This document shows, piece by piece, positions 46,311-60,135 of a stretch of 64,000 bases of DNA. Numbering within the stretch: position 1 is the stretch's first letter; each line of letters starts with the position of its first letter. Below the pieces are notes generated by a model, which was not told the origin of the DNA, did no database searches, and saw only the letters and a list, made by a program, of their open reading frames with translations. Source of the stretch: Epiperipatus broadwayi (taxonomy: Eukaryota; Onychophora; Udeonychophora; Euonychophora; Peripatidae); contig JAQFVV010012395.1 of assembly GCA_028023455.1 (NCBI GenBank), positions 1,118,001 through 1,182,000 of the forward strand. Reading direction: 5' to 3'. The translations under genes and the position numbers were made by a program.

Positions 46311-46600
46311 AAGAAATACACTAATTGGTGAAGAAGAAATTAAAATAAGAACTGCAATAACTAATAGCTTTCTAATCATCATTTTGAGAATCATCATTTT
46401 TATCTATTGCTGCTCTTTCTTGTGACAAATTTATCCTTATAATTTACTTTATCTCCCTGGGTTTTTCTTCTAACTATTCTCTATTTTTGAACTTTATTGT
46501 TTCATGCCTCAATTTTTCGGTAAGTCTTCTATATATATTTTTATTTATAAAATTCATTTCTCTCTACCTTCTCCCTGACATTTTATTTATTATTTCATTA

Positions 46601-46636
46601 CTGAAATGGTAAATCTGATTCAGATTTGCCATTTCA
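46601..46636. repeat. Short hairpin
   Basis: The segments tgaaatggtaaatctga and tcagatttgccatttca form a near-perfect hairpin with one G-T mismatch and almost no loop. No known element is attached. Confidence 0.55.
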
Positions 46637-46906
46637 CAATCTGACCCACCTAATTATTTATTTTACTAACATTGGCTTTTTTTTTATTGTTCTAAAAAAT
46701 ATTTTAACATTTTGTAACCATCCTGAATAAATCCTAAAATTTATTTTGGATCATATAATTATACTAACACACTGTTATTCTATTTATTATTAAAAAAAAA
46801 AAATTCAAATAATTAATTTTGAATTTTTTTATATAGTTTAGATATATATGTTTAAAATGTTTTATTTTTTTCAGTATAAGAATCCAAGATGGCCTTTTTG
46901 AAAAGA

Positions 46907-47084
46907 TTTGTACCTCGATAAGAAGTTTAAAATAAATGTTTAAATTAAAAGCATAGATAAATTACCAAAATCCATTCACTGTGGAATCTCTATTCATTAA
47001 TTAGTAGAGATTCTACATTGTTATCTAAATTAAAAACTAATATAAAATTAGATTGAAATATATTAATCCTTATCGAGGTACAAA
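46907..47084. mobile_element. 178-bp MITE with perfect 16-bp terminal repeats
   Basis: TTTGTACCTCGATAAG at 46907-46922 is repeated as its exact reverse complement at 47069-47084. A second, inner hairpin (gtggaatctcta / tagagattctac) lies in the middle. It has no ORF. A target duplication is not obvious and the superfamily is unknown. Confidence 0.7.
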
Positions 47085-47130
47085 CTTTCTAAAATTAGAA
47101 TAAAAGAATAATTTCTTTTGTTTCTAAAAG

Positions 47131-47360
47131 ATCACCTGAGGCAGCAGTGGCCTTTTTAGACAGAGAGTGACCAGAGAACTAGACAGAGAACAGACAGAGT
47201 TGTAGAAAGCACGCTATGATGATCGAGGAGTAAAAAAGGGTAAATCGCTGCCCTTTCCTTTCTGAGACCTGAAATCTTCTGTTATGTTGCTGCCAGAACC
47301 TGCCTTCAAATGCTACCAGCCATCAAGGTTCGCCCGTGAACTCATACCGGGGAACTCCAG
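47131..47360 (+). other. Candidate 5' exon with splice donor
   Basis: A CpG- and GC-richer island follows a pyrimidine-rich tract ending in 'tttctaaaag' and ends at CCAG|GTAAAA. All frames contain stops in the first half, but from ATG 47284 a frame stays open to the donor (MLLPEPAFKCYQPSRFAREL and a few more residues). This could be a first coding exon with a 5' leader. I do not recognise the peptide and no matching downstream exon was found, so this is speculative. Confidence 0.25.
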
Positions 47361-50300
47361 GTAAAATGCCGAAGAGCTTAAATCCTGTCGTCAAGATTTT
47401 AAAATTATTATTACAATCTAAATGTAGTTTCGTAAAGCTTAAAAAAAAATGTCAAAAGTTAATGTTTATTAAGAATTTTTTTTTAACTGACTCTTCTAAC
47501 CTTTTCTTTTAAATTATGTTTTCATTAACTCAAGCTCACTATAATTTTTAATATATATAATTAATTGAATATGAATTTATTTATTTGTTTTATATTAATT
47601 TTAGCATGAGATTATTTCATGCTTTGATTTTTTTTTTATTTTGACAAACTTCACTCACGGGGGTCCAAAGAGCGTAGTTTGCTAAGAGAGCAAATTATGT
47701 TTTATTAGGGAAAGGGAATTTTAACAAAGAACGATTTGATTTTAAAAGTAAAGTAAGTTGATCTATTTTCGCGAGTGAGGTTATGTCGAATATATATATA
47801 TATGTTTCTAAGCAAATCTACCATAATTTCAAATAAATTTATTATAGATTTCCCAGAATGGGATTCTATAATTTTATATTTCTGTAATTCAAAATAGAAT
47901 AAAATATGCTATGGATTTTTGACCTAGTAACAGCGCCGCTGGATAGCGTCAGTTAATTATCATGCCTTTTTTTTAAGTTAGGAAAGAGGGAAGGGGGGAT
48001 TTTTTCGAGAATTAAATTCCCTTATTTCTATAAGTATGTTTTTTTTTGTACGTTAAATATTTATATAAAGTAGTTGTTTACGCAGGTTGATCTCTATGCA
48101 GTATTAGATCATTTTAAGGCTATTTAATTATAATTCGTTCCTATTTAATAATTATAAGATCTCAGTTAATAAAGAATGCTTGGAGTCTCATGAACAGACC
48201 TAAAACGGTCATAGATTTTGTGATTTGGAGTTAGCTTCCGTTCTTCGCATACATCTGTGAAACGGACAGAGTGTTTGAGATAGAGTTGGTTTGTCAGCAG
48301 AATTCGTAGAGGCGAATATGAGGGCTCTCCGTAAGTCCTATCTCCTATCGATATATGGACACGACATGTGGACGTATCGATTTCCCTTTGTATTCTTCGT
48401 TGAAAAAGGCATACGAGTGTCCGTAATCCGGATCGTATTTTCTTACTTATGTTTCTTCTCTCCTGTGCATTCATATATTTATTAACCTGACATTGTTTTG
48501 CTTTTATTTTGCCTATCTAATACATAAGTCATAGGGAAATGATTCTACTGAAAGAATCTTCGACCTGAGTAATCGACTCTTTTGTTCGTTTGCGTAATTA
48601 GTTAAAATCGTTTGGTTTTGGCTAATTCACATTATATAATTCTTATAGGTTTGATTTTAGTTGTAAGTCCAACTAAAGTGACTTGTTTGCTTTGATAATT
48701 AACTGATATATTTTTTTATTATAACCGCTTACAGTTTTAAAGTTATTTATAAGCTATGCCAGCAAGGTCCACTAATGTCATAAAACAGTTATTAAAAATC
48801 CAAATTATTAGTTTTATAAAGAGAAATGAAATCAATTTTTTTATATGTTAGTGGAGTAAGACGTCAAATTAGTCTTACTACAATCGTCTATTTAATTCAT
48901 ATCTTTTTCAATAAAAATGTTTTTTTTAAATCTTATATAAAGAATTCATTAAAATAGTTATTCGTATATATGTGCGTTAGGCAGATGTTTAAATCTACCG
49001 CTATATTACAAGCTTGTAATAAATGTGCACGGGGAATTTTGAAATCCGTGGTCATTTAATTATGAAATAATTTTTGCTATTTTAAAAAAAAGAGAATAAA
49101 TGTAAACAAAATGAAAGATGTATAAGCTTCACAAAATAAATTGTACAAAGTCAATAACGTCAATGCTGACCGCTAATATAAATAAAGTCGTCATGAACTC
49201 ATATAATTATGAAGTTAATTTAAAAATTGTATTTATTTTTTTTTTGAGCTTGAGTTTAAACTAATGTAAAATAACTAATGTAGAATGTCTAATGATTTTA
49301 AATATATATATAACTAAAACAAACTTCCAGTGTTCTCAAATCATTTTATTTACTTTTATTTGAAATAAAATTTGATTTTTAAATATACCTATCAACCAAT
49401 CACCCAAGTTCTCACTAAAAATATAATTAAATTGAAGCTCATGTTTTAAGACCCAGCTGCTGGGACGGTGAAAGTAAAGGAATTCGATCGTATCGTAGAG
49501 AAAGGCTATTGATTAGATCTTTGACCTGGGGATATAGGTAAATAGGGCAGAGTTCACGATGTACCTGATTTATATATCTTGTACATGGTTGGACTCGAGG
49601 TACATTCCCTGTATTCAGGGGTTTGTTGGATCGATGTGTGTTTTTCGACCAGTACATTACCAAGACTTTTTTACCATCTCACTTTTTCATAATCTACTGT
49701 TTTTGCTGGAGCATATTTTAAATTTTCATATTACTTGGATGAATATAGAGCCAAAATGATATTTAAAAGTCCCACTGCAGAAAAGGGTTTCTCTAATATC
49801 TATCAATAGGGGAATAGTAAAGAAAAAGCATAACTCACCAGGATTTTCAATTTGTACAATGATGAAGGCTTGAGCTTTTTTCTATTGTTGTTTTACTATT
49901 TTAGCTGCCAGCATATAAATATCCATTTACTGATCAATATTAGATGAATAACTGGGTTTGTTATGAAATGTCTGGATGTAGAAAAAAAATCAACAAAAAA
50001 GCCCTGTGATTATTTGGAATCTGAAAAACAGCTCAAGATTCAAACCTGGATCATGAACATTACAGATAAATGTTCTATAGTTACACAATGAAATCATTAT
50101 ATAGATTATATAAAAATGATGTTGATGATAGGTAAATCAATTTCCAATTGATGAACCCAAATAAAAGTTTCAAGTAAAAGCAAATTAATGGGAATGACTC
50201 ACTGACACAATTTTTACGTATCCCACATACCGAACTTGTATACCCTATAGGTCTGAACTTAACTTATGATGTTAAAAATAGGAGGTTCATTACATTATTA

Positions 50301-53007
50301 ACAAAATTCTATTGTTAAAACATCCATTATGTTTAAAATAATTTAAGCAGATTGGCTCAGAGACAAAATGGCCAGGTTGAAAAGTTCCTGGATATGTTCA
50401 AGTTCCTGGATATGTTCACAGTTGATGAAATTTTAAAAAAAAAATCAGATAAATTATGTGAAAAGATCATACTCATTATTTTACTGACAAAGTGATGGAC
50501 TCAAGTGATTCTTGAATCAATTCCCAGTGAGTAAAAGTGAAAGAAGACCTCGTTTTAGTGAAGAAAATGGAACTGCCAAACTAAATCTGCCCTTTGGCTG
50601 CTCAAACATCATGTGCTTCCCGGAAAATGTTTAAATGATATTTGATCTTCTGAGAATTTGACACTAAGAGAATTTAATCCATATTTATCTTGAGAGAAAA
50701 AACAGAACATTTAAGAGCATAGTACTTAATAAAAGATTTATTTAAAAACTTATACCCACAACTGATATGATCTCACTTCTCCCTAAGGAAATCTTGATAT
50801 TTAATATTCACAGCAAAAGTAATCTTAAATAATGCACAGATTAATAATATAGTTATATATTTTAAATTATATAAGAAATAAAATTTGATAAACAAGATGT
50901 GGTGTGTGGAAATGTTAAAAATATTTTATAAATGAAGCTTTAAATAAAAAATACATCACTCTATCAATAACCTTTTTTGTTGTTGTTATCATGAATAACT
51001 TATAATTTGAGGAAATATGTTTTGGATGCCCAAGATGTGATATATGGAAATGTTAAAAATACTTTATAATTGAAGTTTTAAATAAAAAAAGAAAAAGTTG
51101 TGTTTATTAAAATGCACACACAAAAAATGGGCTAATCTTTTTGATTGATGCCTGGGCTGTGTAGCTATGGCTGTTATGTATTTCTGGCATGTCATTAACA
51201 AATGTGAAGGGTATCTTCAGAAGCAGAAAAAAAAGCATAAACTCCAGCACAGCATTTGGTAAACTAACTACATACCCAATTCACTAACGTGATTAAGCTA
51301 ATTTTTAGTTTGGTGTGACTTTCAATTCAAACCAGGAGTATCAATGTAAGATCTGAAGATAAAATCAATCATGCCTTAGCACAAAACAATATTATCAACT
51401 TAATGAAGAAAAAGCATTTATGATTATATATATCTTCATGGTTTTAAACCAGATGTTTGAATGACTCTCTATCAATCTACAATATTAAACATCGTTTTTT
51501 AAAAAAAGAAAGTAATTTCAATAATGCAACTAATAAAATACCTTAGTTTAAGAAAGTAATACAAGATCAAGGTTATCGATGTAAAATCTAAATAAACAAA
51601 TTCAAACTTCATAATACTGTGCATAATTTTCGGTCATTATATATTATTTCATTTTCTTTTATATATATTAAATACAAGTATATTTTATATATTCAAATGT
51701 TCTTTAATATCAAAGTCAACTTGGTTTTTTTCAATTTATTTTCTGAAAATGAATCATAACTTATCACTTCCCTATAAATATTAAATTATCAGCTCCCTCT
51801 AGCAGAAAATCAATACATCATTGTAGTGGAGATGGGAAGAAGACGAAGACTTCATTAAAAATCAGCTACTATTCTCCCTACAGACATTTTTGATTATAAA
51901 AAATTACTTTTTCTGAAATCTGAAATGTTAGTAAACATATTTATCATTAATTATGAAATATACATGAGCATTTCTTTTTGACGGAGATGTTCCAGATATG
52001 CTGTAGGCAAAGCTACTTGTAAAACACAAGAGTTTAGCTACTAGCAAAAAGAGCAATCGCAGAAATATATATATCAGTATATATTTCTGCATGATTGGCT
52101 CGAGTGTTTAATAAAATGGAGAAGAAAAAAAAAAGACGGAAGAAATGAAAATATTTCTGATAAAGATCTGACAATCTGTAAGACACATTTATATTTATAT
52201 ATATAAAAACAAACATGTAGAAAGGTGATTTCATTGCCCGAAAACGAGTCAGCATTGAAGAGCCCCAATGAATTGTAATGGCTACACCTCAATTAAAAAA
52301 AACAAACAACGGGTATAATATTCAATTAATTTAAATATGATATTGTTTACAATATGATAAATCAACCTTAAATAATCCAATTTCATGACAAACACCTCTC
52401 CAGCATTCTTCCATATAGAGTAGTAACTAATATGCTACTTAGTAAATAATTGGTGATGGATTGCGTTTCCATTCTAGTTTTATCTCTAGATAAAAATAGC
52501 TAGATATCCATTTTACTATTTTCAGCTTGATTACCTATCTACATCTATTGGGAGGGGGAAATCCACCATTTAATCAGGTTCAAATTCCATATCATGAGAA
52601 TACCAAGCAGATCCAGCACTCATAACTCACAAGGCTCTTTCAGCATAATAAGTGTAGGTAGATGATGCACACAGTTCTAAACTACATGACCGTTTATAAC
52701 TGTTTGTTGATATTAGATAGACAACATATTAAGTTCTACAAGCTGAGGTCACTAGGCAGTAGATACCATGATTAAGCAATAATACCTTACTAGGTAGATT
52801 TTGCTTGTCATCTCTACTTTTCCTTGAAATTAATGTTTTATATTAATTATATTAAATATGAATCACACAAATATTTGCATTTCCTCAATTAAACCCAAAT
52901 TTTTATTTTATAACTAAAGCATGAATTATTAGTAAAAAATAATTTGCAATGGCATTTTACCTATTGACATTTTATAAATCTTGAAAAGCATAGATTTTTG
53001 GTTATGT
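47361..53007. other. Long stretch without supported genes
   Basis: No gene supported. The 47.4-49.7 kb part has noticeably more CpG than the rest of the window. The 102-codon minus-strand frame at 48166-48474 has no recognisable motif. A perfect 18-bp tandem duplication (agttcctggatatgttca) lies near 50381-50416. A ~60-bp direct repeat ('ggaaatgttaaaaata') lies at about 50900 and 51035. Confidence 0.4.
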
Positions 53008-53872
53008 ATAGCAGTGCTGCAAAAAGTATTTTGTGGATTAAAATGGGAAGCTAAAGGAGTGAAAGTAAATGGAGATTATTTAAGTTATTTAGATTTTGCA
53101 GATGATGTAGTTGTTTTTGCAAATAATGCTTTAGAGTTACAGGAAATGTTGCAGGAGTTATCAGATGAAAGTAGGAAAGTAGGACTAAAGATAAATGTTA
53201 AAAGACTAATGTAATGTTTAATAGATTTTCTCAAAATATGAAAATAAAGATTGATTATGATGAATTAGAAGAAGTTAACAGTTACAAATACCTTGGTCAG
53301 ATTATTAATACAGATGGAAACATAATGGATGAAATTAATCATATAATTAAACTTGGTTGGAGTGCTTTTGGTAGAAATAACTTGATACTAAAAGGAAATA
53401 TGCCTATGTGTTTGAAAAGGAAGGTTTTTAATAAATGTGTTTTGCCAGTTCTTACTTATGGATCTGAGACTTGGACACTTAATAGAAGAGCAATACAGAA
53501 ACTTCAAACCACTCAAAGAAGTATGGAGAGATGCATGTTGGGAGTAACAAGAAGAGATCGAAAATGCAATGTATGGGTAAGAGAACAAACGGGTGTTACT
53601 GATCTCCTTGAAAAAATTAAAAGACTGAAGTGGAGTTGGGTTGGACCTATTGCTAGAAGAGATGATAATAGACGGATGGTTGAAATTTTAAACTGATTCC
53701 AAGAGATTGTAAAAGACCCAGAAGGAGACCACATTTGGGATGGATGGATGAGGTAAGAAAGTGTGCAGGGGTGATGTGGAGAAGAGAAGCTAAAGATCGG
53801 ACAAGGTGGATTGAACTTGGAGAGACCTTCATCCTGCAGTGGATTGATAATGGTTAATGATGATGACAAGAT
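53008..53872 (+). pseudogene. 5'-truncated RTE LINE fragment
   Basis: The plus strand begins within the RT (AVLQKVFCGLKWE), keeps LDFADDVVVFANN (motif C) and continues through YLGQIINTDGN, SETWTLNRRAI, LGVTRRDRK and RWMDE to the GAT-rich tail at about 53858-53872. One frameshift lies near 53205 and another near 53694, with few stops. It is better kept than the 36-kb copy and shorter at the 5' side. Minus-strand open frames here are shadows. Confidence 0.9.
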
Positions 53873-56800
53873 AGCACTTTATATAAATGGTTAGGTAAAC
53901 AAGCTTTAAATAGAATCCTGCAGGTTAAAGGTCTGTCAAACAGTGCTTTAAGGTAATAGTAAAGGAAAAAACAGCTTTCACCAGGCACTGCCAGGAACTG
54001 AAGGTTTGAGTATTTTTTTTTAGCCTTGTTTACACTGTAGATAAGAATAGCTAGACATTTATTTAATGGACAACATTGGATTGGTTATTTATAGACTGGC
54101 TATCTGATAATAAGTTTCATGTCTGAAAAAAAAAATTCAAGTTTACTCAGCCCTGATTTCAACATGAGTCATATGCATAATAGGTAAATGCACTACCATT
54201 ACACGATAAGGTCCTTTGTTCAAAAGTTAAAATATATTAGCCTTTATATTTGAACTGTAATGAGGCAGTTAAACAAAGCAAAGCATAGCAGTTTTAAAAG
54301 ACTTAAAACTGAAGTGAACTCAAGAATTCCTGTCAATGGACAATGCAATCAACCATAAAAAAAATTAAATTCATCATAACTGGTAATTGTCACCACTTTT
54401 TTTTCAACTAACCCAATAAAAAAAGTCCCTTGTTTGAGAGTATCTGGTCAGAAGTGGAATAGTCCAATCATGAATAAATAGAAGCAAGTTGATGGTGGTT
54501 CAATAGTAAAAATAGTCTGATAATGAATGATTGGCTTGGAATACTTTCTGATCAACAATTATTTCATTGGTAGAGTAGGATGCTGATAGACAAAAGTTTT
54601 TTGTTTAATATTTAGATTACAGACAAATTGTTTCACATTAAATTATATTAAATAATTGTTACCAAAAATTGTATGTGCACTGTGCTAGAATAATCGAATT
54701 GAAATTTATTTAGCTAAAAACTTCAAAATTGCGTAAACCTCAAAAATCGAAAGATAATTATAGTGAGTAATAGTATTAATAGTCTGGGGTTTTTTTTAAA
54801 GTGAATAACATTGGCAAAATCTTAATTTTAAATAATCATGATCGCAATATCAACACCTATCTTGATAAAGACTAGGTAATCAATGTGTAATTGAGAACAG
54901 TGCACAAGGTTAAATAAAGGCTTAATTTACAAGAAGTTCCAAATTTAGAAAAACCACAAAAAATAACTATAATAAAATTAAGAGCAAATGACCATTGAAA
55001 AGCAATTAATTGGTAATAAAGATCTAAAATATATATGGTATTTGATTTGATAATGTGGGTCCTAAAGGATAAGAACCCTCCCCAATTAACATTGCTAAAA
55101 AGCTCTGAATGATTATTATATTATTTTTCTGGGGAGTAAAATTTCCATAGTTCAATTTGTCAGGGGAAAAAAAACCCAGTCTGAATTTAAATTTCTTTAT
55201 TGCAATGATTATTAACAATAGTATTAAGAACAAACTTATGGTGTCTACTGAATCAGCCTGATTAGAAAAACTCAATTTGCCACCTAGTGGAAAGAATCTA
55301 AAACCAAACATAAATAGTAGTACTATTATCTATTACTAATACGATGAATGATACAGATCTCTAAATAATTAATATGGGTGGAATGTTTTGAAAAACATTT
55401 TAATGTGACATAGAATTGATAATTAGCTACCTCCCTCATGTTACACCCTCACCTACAAGGTGATAAAATAGCAAAAAGTCTTAAAAATATAACTAACTTG
55501 AGATATTTACAATGCAGCTCTACAAATAGTCTTAAGAGGTTATAAATGGAAAACTATTATCAATAATAATGGAATATTAGTACTTGTTGAATATCTTTAG
55601 TAGGATGTTGTTCTTTTTTATATTTATATTTTATACAACTTCCAACTTAAGAGAATTCATTTGATCTATTTTGCTCAATTTTGACTTTATGCTTCTAAAT
55701 ACAGCTAGCATTGATTTTATATTCATTTACTATACTTGAGTTTCAATTAACCATAATGCATTCATTGATTTATTCTTATATAATTTTGTTTGGATTTTTT
55801 CCCCAAGTGTTGTTACCAATTTTACTTTCCATTTGTGTTTCATAGGGAACCACAAGGATATAATGCTGACTGGCGTCCATGAAAAGCAATTAACCTCACT
55901 CACACACACCATAATAATATCCCAATCTAACCAGACTAAACATAGAAACATGAAACTGTAATCATTCCAGAAATAAATTTTGGAGTAATAAAAGTAAAAA
56001 AAAAAAAAAGTAGTATTTTATTGATTAACAGAATGTCACAAATGATATATAACTTAGGTATGTACAATTTCAATTGTATATATACATTTTAAATTAAAAC
56101 TACAATTATTATCAGAATATTTATGTTAAGAACAAACTCATCATCCAAACACTAACTATGAGAGAACAAACTTAACTTTTTATATTATCAGCAAGTTTAA
56201 GTAGTTATCAATTTTAGCAATGATTAAAGTTACCATGATGCTAATAGTAATGACTATCTTATAGTAATATATATCACCATTGCATATGGTAATTTGCATA
56301 ACATTTGATGTAAATATAATTATAAAGAATAAAATATTAATGATTACTTAAATATTTTATCCAGCATTTCTAACATGATGTGCTGTGGCATTAAAAAATA
56401 ATCTAGTAGACTTATACATGAACTGTAATCTTAAACCAAACTTTCATACTTGAATTTGCTTGTAAAACCTTCTATAATATTTCCTTTTTATTTCAATCTT
56501 ACATGTCTTCTTTTCTGATTGCAGATTTAGTGATGATAGCTAGCTTTATTCTCACAACAGTAATGACACTTCAGACTTAATGAAATATTTTTTGACTGTT
56601 GAAGAATTCCTTCTTATTCAAGCAGTTTTGAATTTCTGGCTCCCAAACTTCTTATCAACTCCAAGCCATAAAGCATTCAGTTTATTTATTTATTGTTAGT
56701 TTATTTACTATTCTTATTAGTAATTTACTTATTTTCTGCTATGATCATACATTAAATGTATAAAAAGTTAATTTTCAAATATTTCAAATAAAATACTAGT

Positions 56801-56958
56801 GGTTATGCTCCATAACACTATTAATTCAATCAAGTACTTATTGACCATTACAGATAATTTTTGATTCAAGCTAAGAAAATAAAAATTACATATCACACGG
56901 GATGTCAGATTCTCAACATTTTAGAATTTATCAAATATATATTTAAGTATTGGATTAA
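53873..56958. other. AT-rich stretch, nothing recognised
   Basis: No supported gene. A degenerate tRNA-like segment (tgtaatggtagtgcatttacc on the minus strand, near 54180-54215) may be an old SINE. The open frames at 55024-55951 are not supported. Confidence 0.4.
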
Positions 56959-56975
56959 TAAAACCAATCACTTTT

Positions 56976-57069
56976 TTTTTTCATGCGTCATAACATCAGC
57001 TGGGAAGCGAACCCGCTACAACTGCTTGTAAAGCAGCTGTCGCTGACCTCTCGACCACCAATGCTTGAC
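56976..57069 (-). mobile_element. tRNA-like short retroelement, perfect 17-bp duplication
   Basis: On the minus strand a tRNA-like body (tggtggtcgagaggtcag A-box region, CTGC-TTTACAA-GCAG anticodon arm with perfect stem, gggttcgcttccca B-box) is followed by an A-run. The insert is flanked by taaaaccaatcactttt at 56959-56975 and again, identical, at 57070-57086. Compared with the copy at 8540-8635 it lacks nine bases of the variable arm. The A-tail and duplication show LINE-mediated retroposition. The anticodon position reads TAC, but the body resembles Ser/Leu-type tRNAs, so it should not be named as a tRNA. Confidence 0.85.
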
Positions 57070-57086
57070 TAAAACCAATCACTTTT

Positions 57087-58658
57087 ATATACAAATATAA
57101 ATTATTTAGCTACGCCATTTAGATTACTAAATGTTTACTAAGTTGTGGTATTAGATTGTTTATATATATGAGTGTCACAGGCTTTAGAATCAGCTCTTTT
57201 TAAATAAATTAAAGGAAAGTGGTAAGAATGCAGCTACACAAAATTTATTGCTATAAAATAAAATCAAACTTGGCAGAATTTGCTATTAAATATCTTTATA
57301 TAAATATAACTCTATAAGAAAGAGCTCTAGCAACATAGAATAAAAGTAAACATTACAAAATTTGCTATTAAAGATTTTTGGTAGAGGTAAAACTCTTTCA
57401 TACGCTCATTAACTCTAATATTTTGGTAAAATCAATAAAACAATCTAAATTTCATCTTACATACAAAATGCAAATACGCTACACGCAAAAAGTGTATATG
57501 CAAAATGAAATAAATAGATACATTTTAATACTTTTTTAAAAATCGATACCTTTTTATGTGTAAATAGAGGGAACATTAAGTATAAGCAAATAACACACTA
57601 CCTTAGAAATACATATAACTTCTTTTTGTAACGGATCCCCTCACCCCAGCCAATGATGTTACTAAACGAACATTTTTTTTATTAATGTAATTTACATTCT
57701 GATTTATGTATTACCCGCACTCTGGCCTAGATTTCTTGAAATTATAACTTTTCCAAATTTTGTGCAATCATCTAAAATTTTTATACCATCACTCACCTCC
57801 TATAGTTTGTAATTTCTAATCTTTTTAAAAAAGCAGAGAATAAAAATACTACATACAATCGTCTATTTTGATACCATTGGTTACCTTATTATACCTAATT
57901 ATTATTTTCCATATATAGAAATAAGAAAGAAAAAAGTGTCATTGTGTTCTATCAATATGCAAAAATTGATTTTTGCATCTTAAATAACCATTTAGCGAAT
58001 AAAAAATATGAATACTAATTGTTTTTGAATTGTTTATCTCCCCCTTCTCCTCTCTCTATATATGCATATATATGAAATTGGCTTTCTTACTTTTATGCTT
58101 TACTTCCTAACATATGGCTATTTATGTGTATACGTATAAATAAATACGTACGCGTAGTACATTTTCATAAAGTTAAATCCATTTATCATCTTTCTTATAG
58201 TATGTGTTTGTGATTTAGTAGTCAACTCTATTCATTGAAATCACGTGACCCTTTTGATATTCTAATTTTCTTTGTATGCGCAGCTTCTGGCTGAAACGTT
58301 CTTTAGTTTATTGATCCCTTTCATCTATTTCTTATTCATGGTCCAGTTTATTATTATTTTGCTGTATCGAGGATGGTAAAAATAGTTTTTTTTTTTTTAC
58401 ATTTTAATGATACATTAATTTCATCTTGCCTTTTAATTAATTCGGAATCACATTTATAATTCAGTTCAGGAAGTATTTTTTCCTTCGAGTCACATTAAAA
58501 TACTTATTTAAATTTAAATGATTAAGAAGTCGATTAAGTGCTTACAAGAAAAAAAAAGTTATAAATAGTGATTTTTATTAGTGCCTGTATGTATATAATA
58601 TCACAGACAAAATCAAAATAGTGAAGGAAATAAAAAGATAAAATATTCTGCATATCAC
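57087..58658. other. AT-rich stretch, nothing recognised
   Basis: No gene or element supported. Confidence 0.45.
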
Positions 58659-58830
58659 TCATCATCATCATTTTCAAACACTACTGAATCACCGCAAAAT
58701 GAAAATCTCTCAAAGTCAATACATAGCCCCATCTCCATATTACTCCAGCCAATTTCCTTATTTCATCCATCCATCTCAAATATGATCTCTTTCTATAACT
58801 TTTACAATCCCCTTAGATACATTTAAAATG
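58659..58830 (-). pseudogene. RTE LINE 3' stub
   Basis: Plus-strand 'catcatcatcat' followed by sequence matching the reverse complement of the RTE C-terminus (atttcatccatccatctca block) shows a short, diverged 3' fragment on the minus strand. Only about 170 bp remain. It is older than the other copies. Confidence 0.75.
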
Positions 58831-60029
58831 ATTTCAAAATTTTTTAAACTTTTGTTATTTAAATTGAGCTGCATAGGATTAAGTTCAAACAATTGGGCAT
58901 ATGCATTGAACAAGAACTGAGAAATTGTTTCAATATGAAATATAATAAATCATGGTATTATGACGTGAATTTGAATCAGAGCTGAATAAATTTAATTTTT
59001 TTTTCAGAAAGCCAACTCACTGCTAGCTAAACATCTAACTTTGATTGGTAAATGGGTACTTAGCCAGAAGTTAAAGCAAGAATGAAAATGTGCTGAAACC
59101 CTCAGAAATTGTCAAATCTGGTAAAAATCTATATTTAGAATCACATAATCTTAATAGCATCTTTACTCCACATAGAATTGCCATTTTCTTGACAAACTAA
59201 AATTAAATTAAACTTTGTAATGAATAATTAATGGCAAGTATGTTAAAGCATATTAATTTTTATAGTAGAATTTTTGGTTATTTTACTTTCATCAAACAAA
59301 AGATTCTAATCTGTATTTTCTATTGATATCATAATCTGAGCATTTCAAAATATATTATGTTCAAGAGTATATAGTTGAGTAATTTCAGTTATAAATTCTC
59401 ACAGATTTACACAGCTAAACATAAAAGCTGGTTTGAGTTTAAAATCTTAAGGTTTGAAATTTTTCTATTTTAAATAACAGGCTAAAAGTGTAAATCAGTA
59501 CCTGAAAAAGTACAGTTCTCCCTAAAAAAGACCAAACGTCCAAAAACAATCTAAAACTCAGATTTTGGTACCCTTTTTTTTTTGTAAATTAATTAATATT
59601 TATATAATTACAATCTACAGCAGAATGAATTGTGTATGAATGTAATTAAAATTTTTTAAAAAAACCTAAATACACTAATGTTTAACACCTAGTAAAAAAA
59701 CTCCTACATAAAAAAATTTCAACTGAATCCCCATGTTAGAGAATGGCAAAAAAAATAAATAAAACCTACTATTAATGATAATATGATGCTGTTCAACTGT
59801 AGCAATATTTTGTTTAGTTATGCCAAATTGCTGAAAGTGGAGTCAGCTATGGTAAACATGGAACAGCATGTTAAGTAATTAGTAAATCTAATCCTCTTGT
59901 TATTGAATGAATACACATCTTTCATTAGCAGTTATATCATATTGCAATCATATTTTCCCTCTCCCAATTACTATAAGTGCAACAACCTTCACCTGGCCAT
60001 TCTAGTTCTTTTGATCTAAGTATTAGACA
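58831..60029. other. AT-rich stretch, nothing recognised
   Basis: No gene or element supported. Confidence 0.45.
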
Positions 60030-60135
60030 CCACCTTGAGTGGTTTAAGCCAGCAGTAGAATGATGCCCTTGAGAGATGAAGGTTCCTGGATTGAACCTCT
60101 AGTTTGTCTGAGAACATATTTGATAAACCTGAAAT
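60030..60135 (+). repeat. tRNA-derived SINE-like remnant
   Basis: The segment 'agtagaatgatgcccttgag' (A-box-like) followed by 'ggttcctggattgaacctct' (B-box-like) resembles the block at 18.6 kb and less closely the one at 60.73 kb. There is no clear tail or target duplication. Confidence 0.4.

Noticed and set aside
48166-48474. 102-codon minus-strand open frame with several CpG codons
   Set aside because: No domain, signal peptide or homologous repeat could be recognised, and an overlapping plus-strand frame is equally open.
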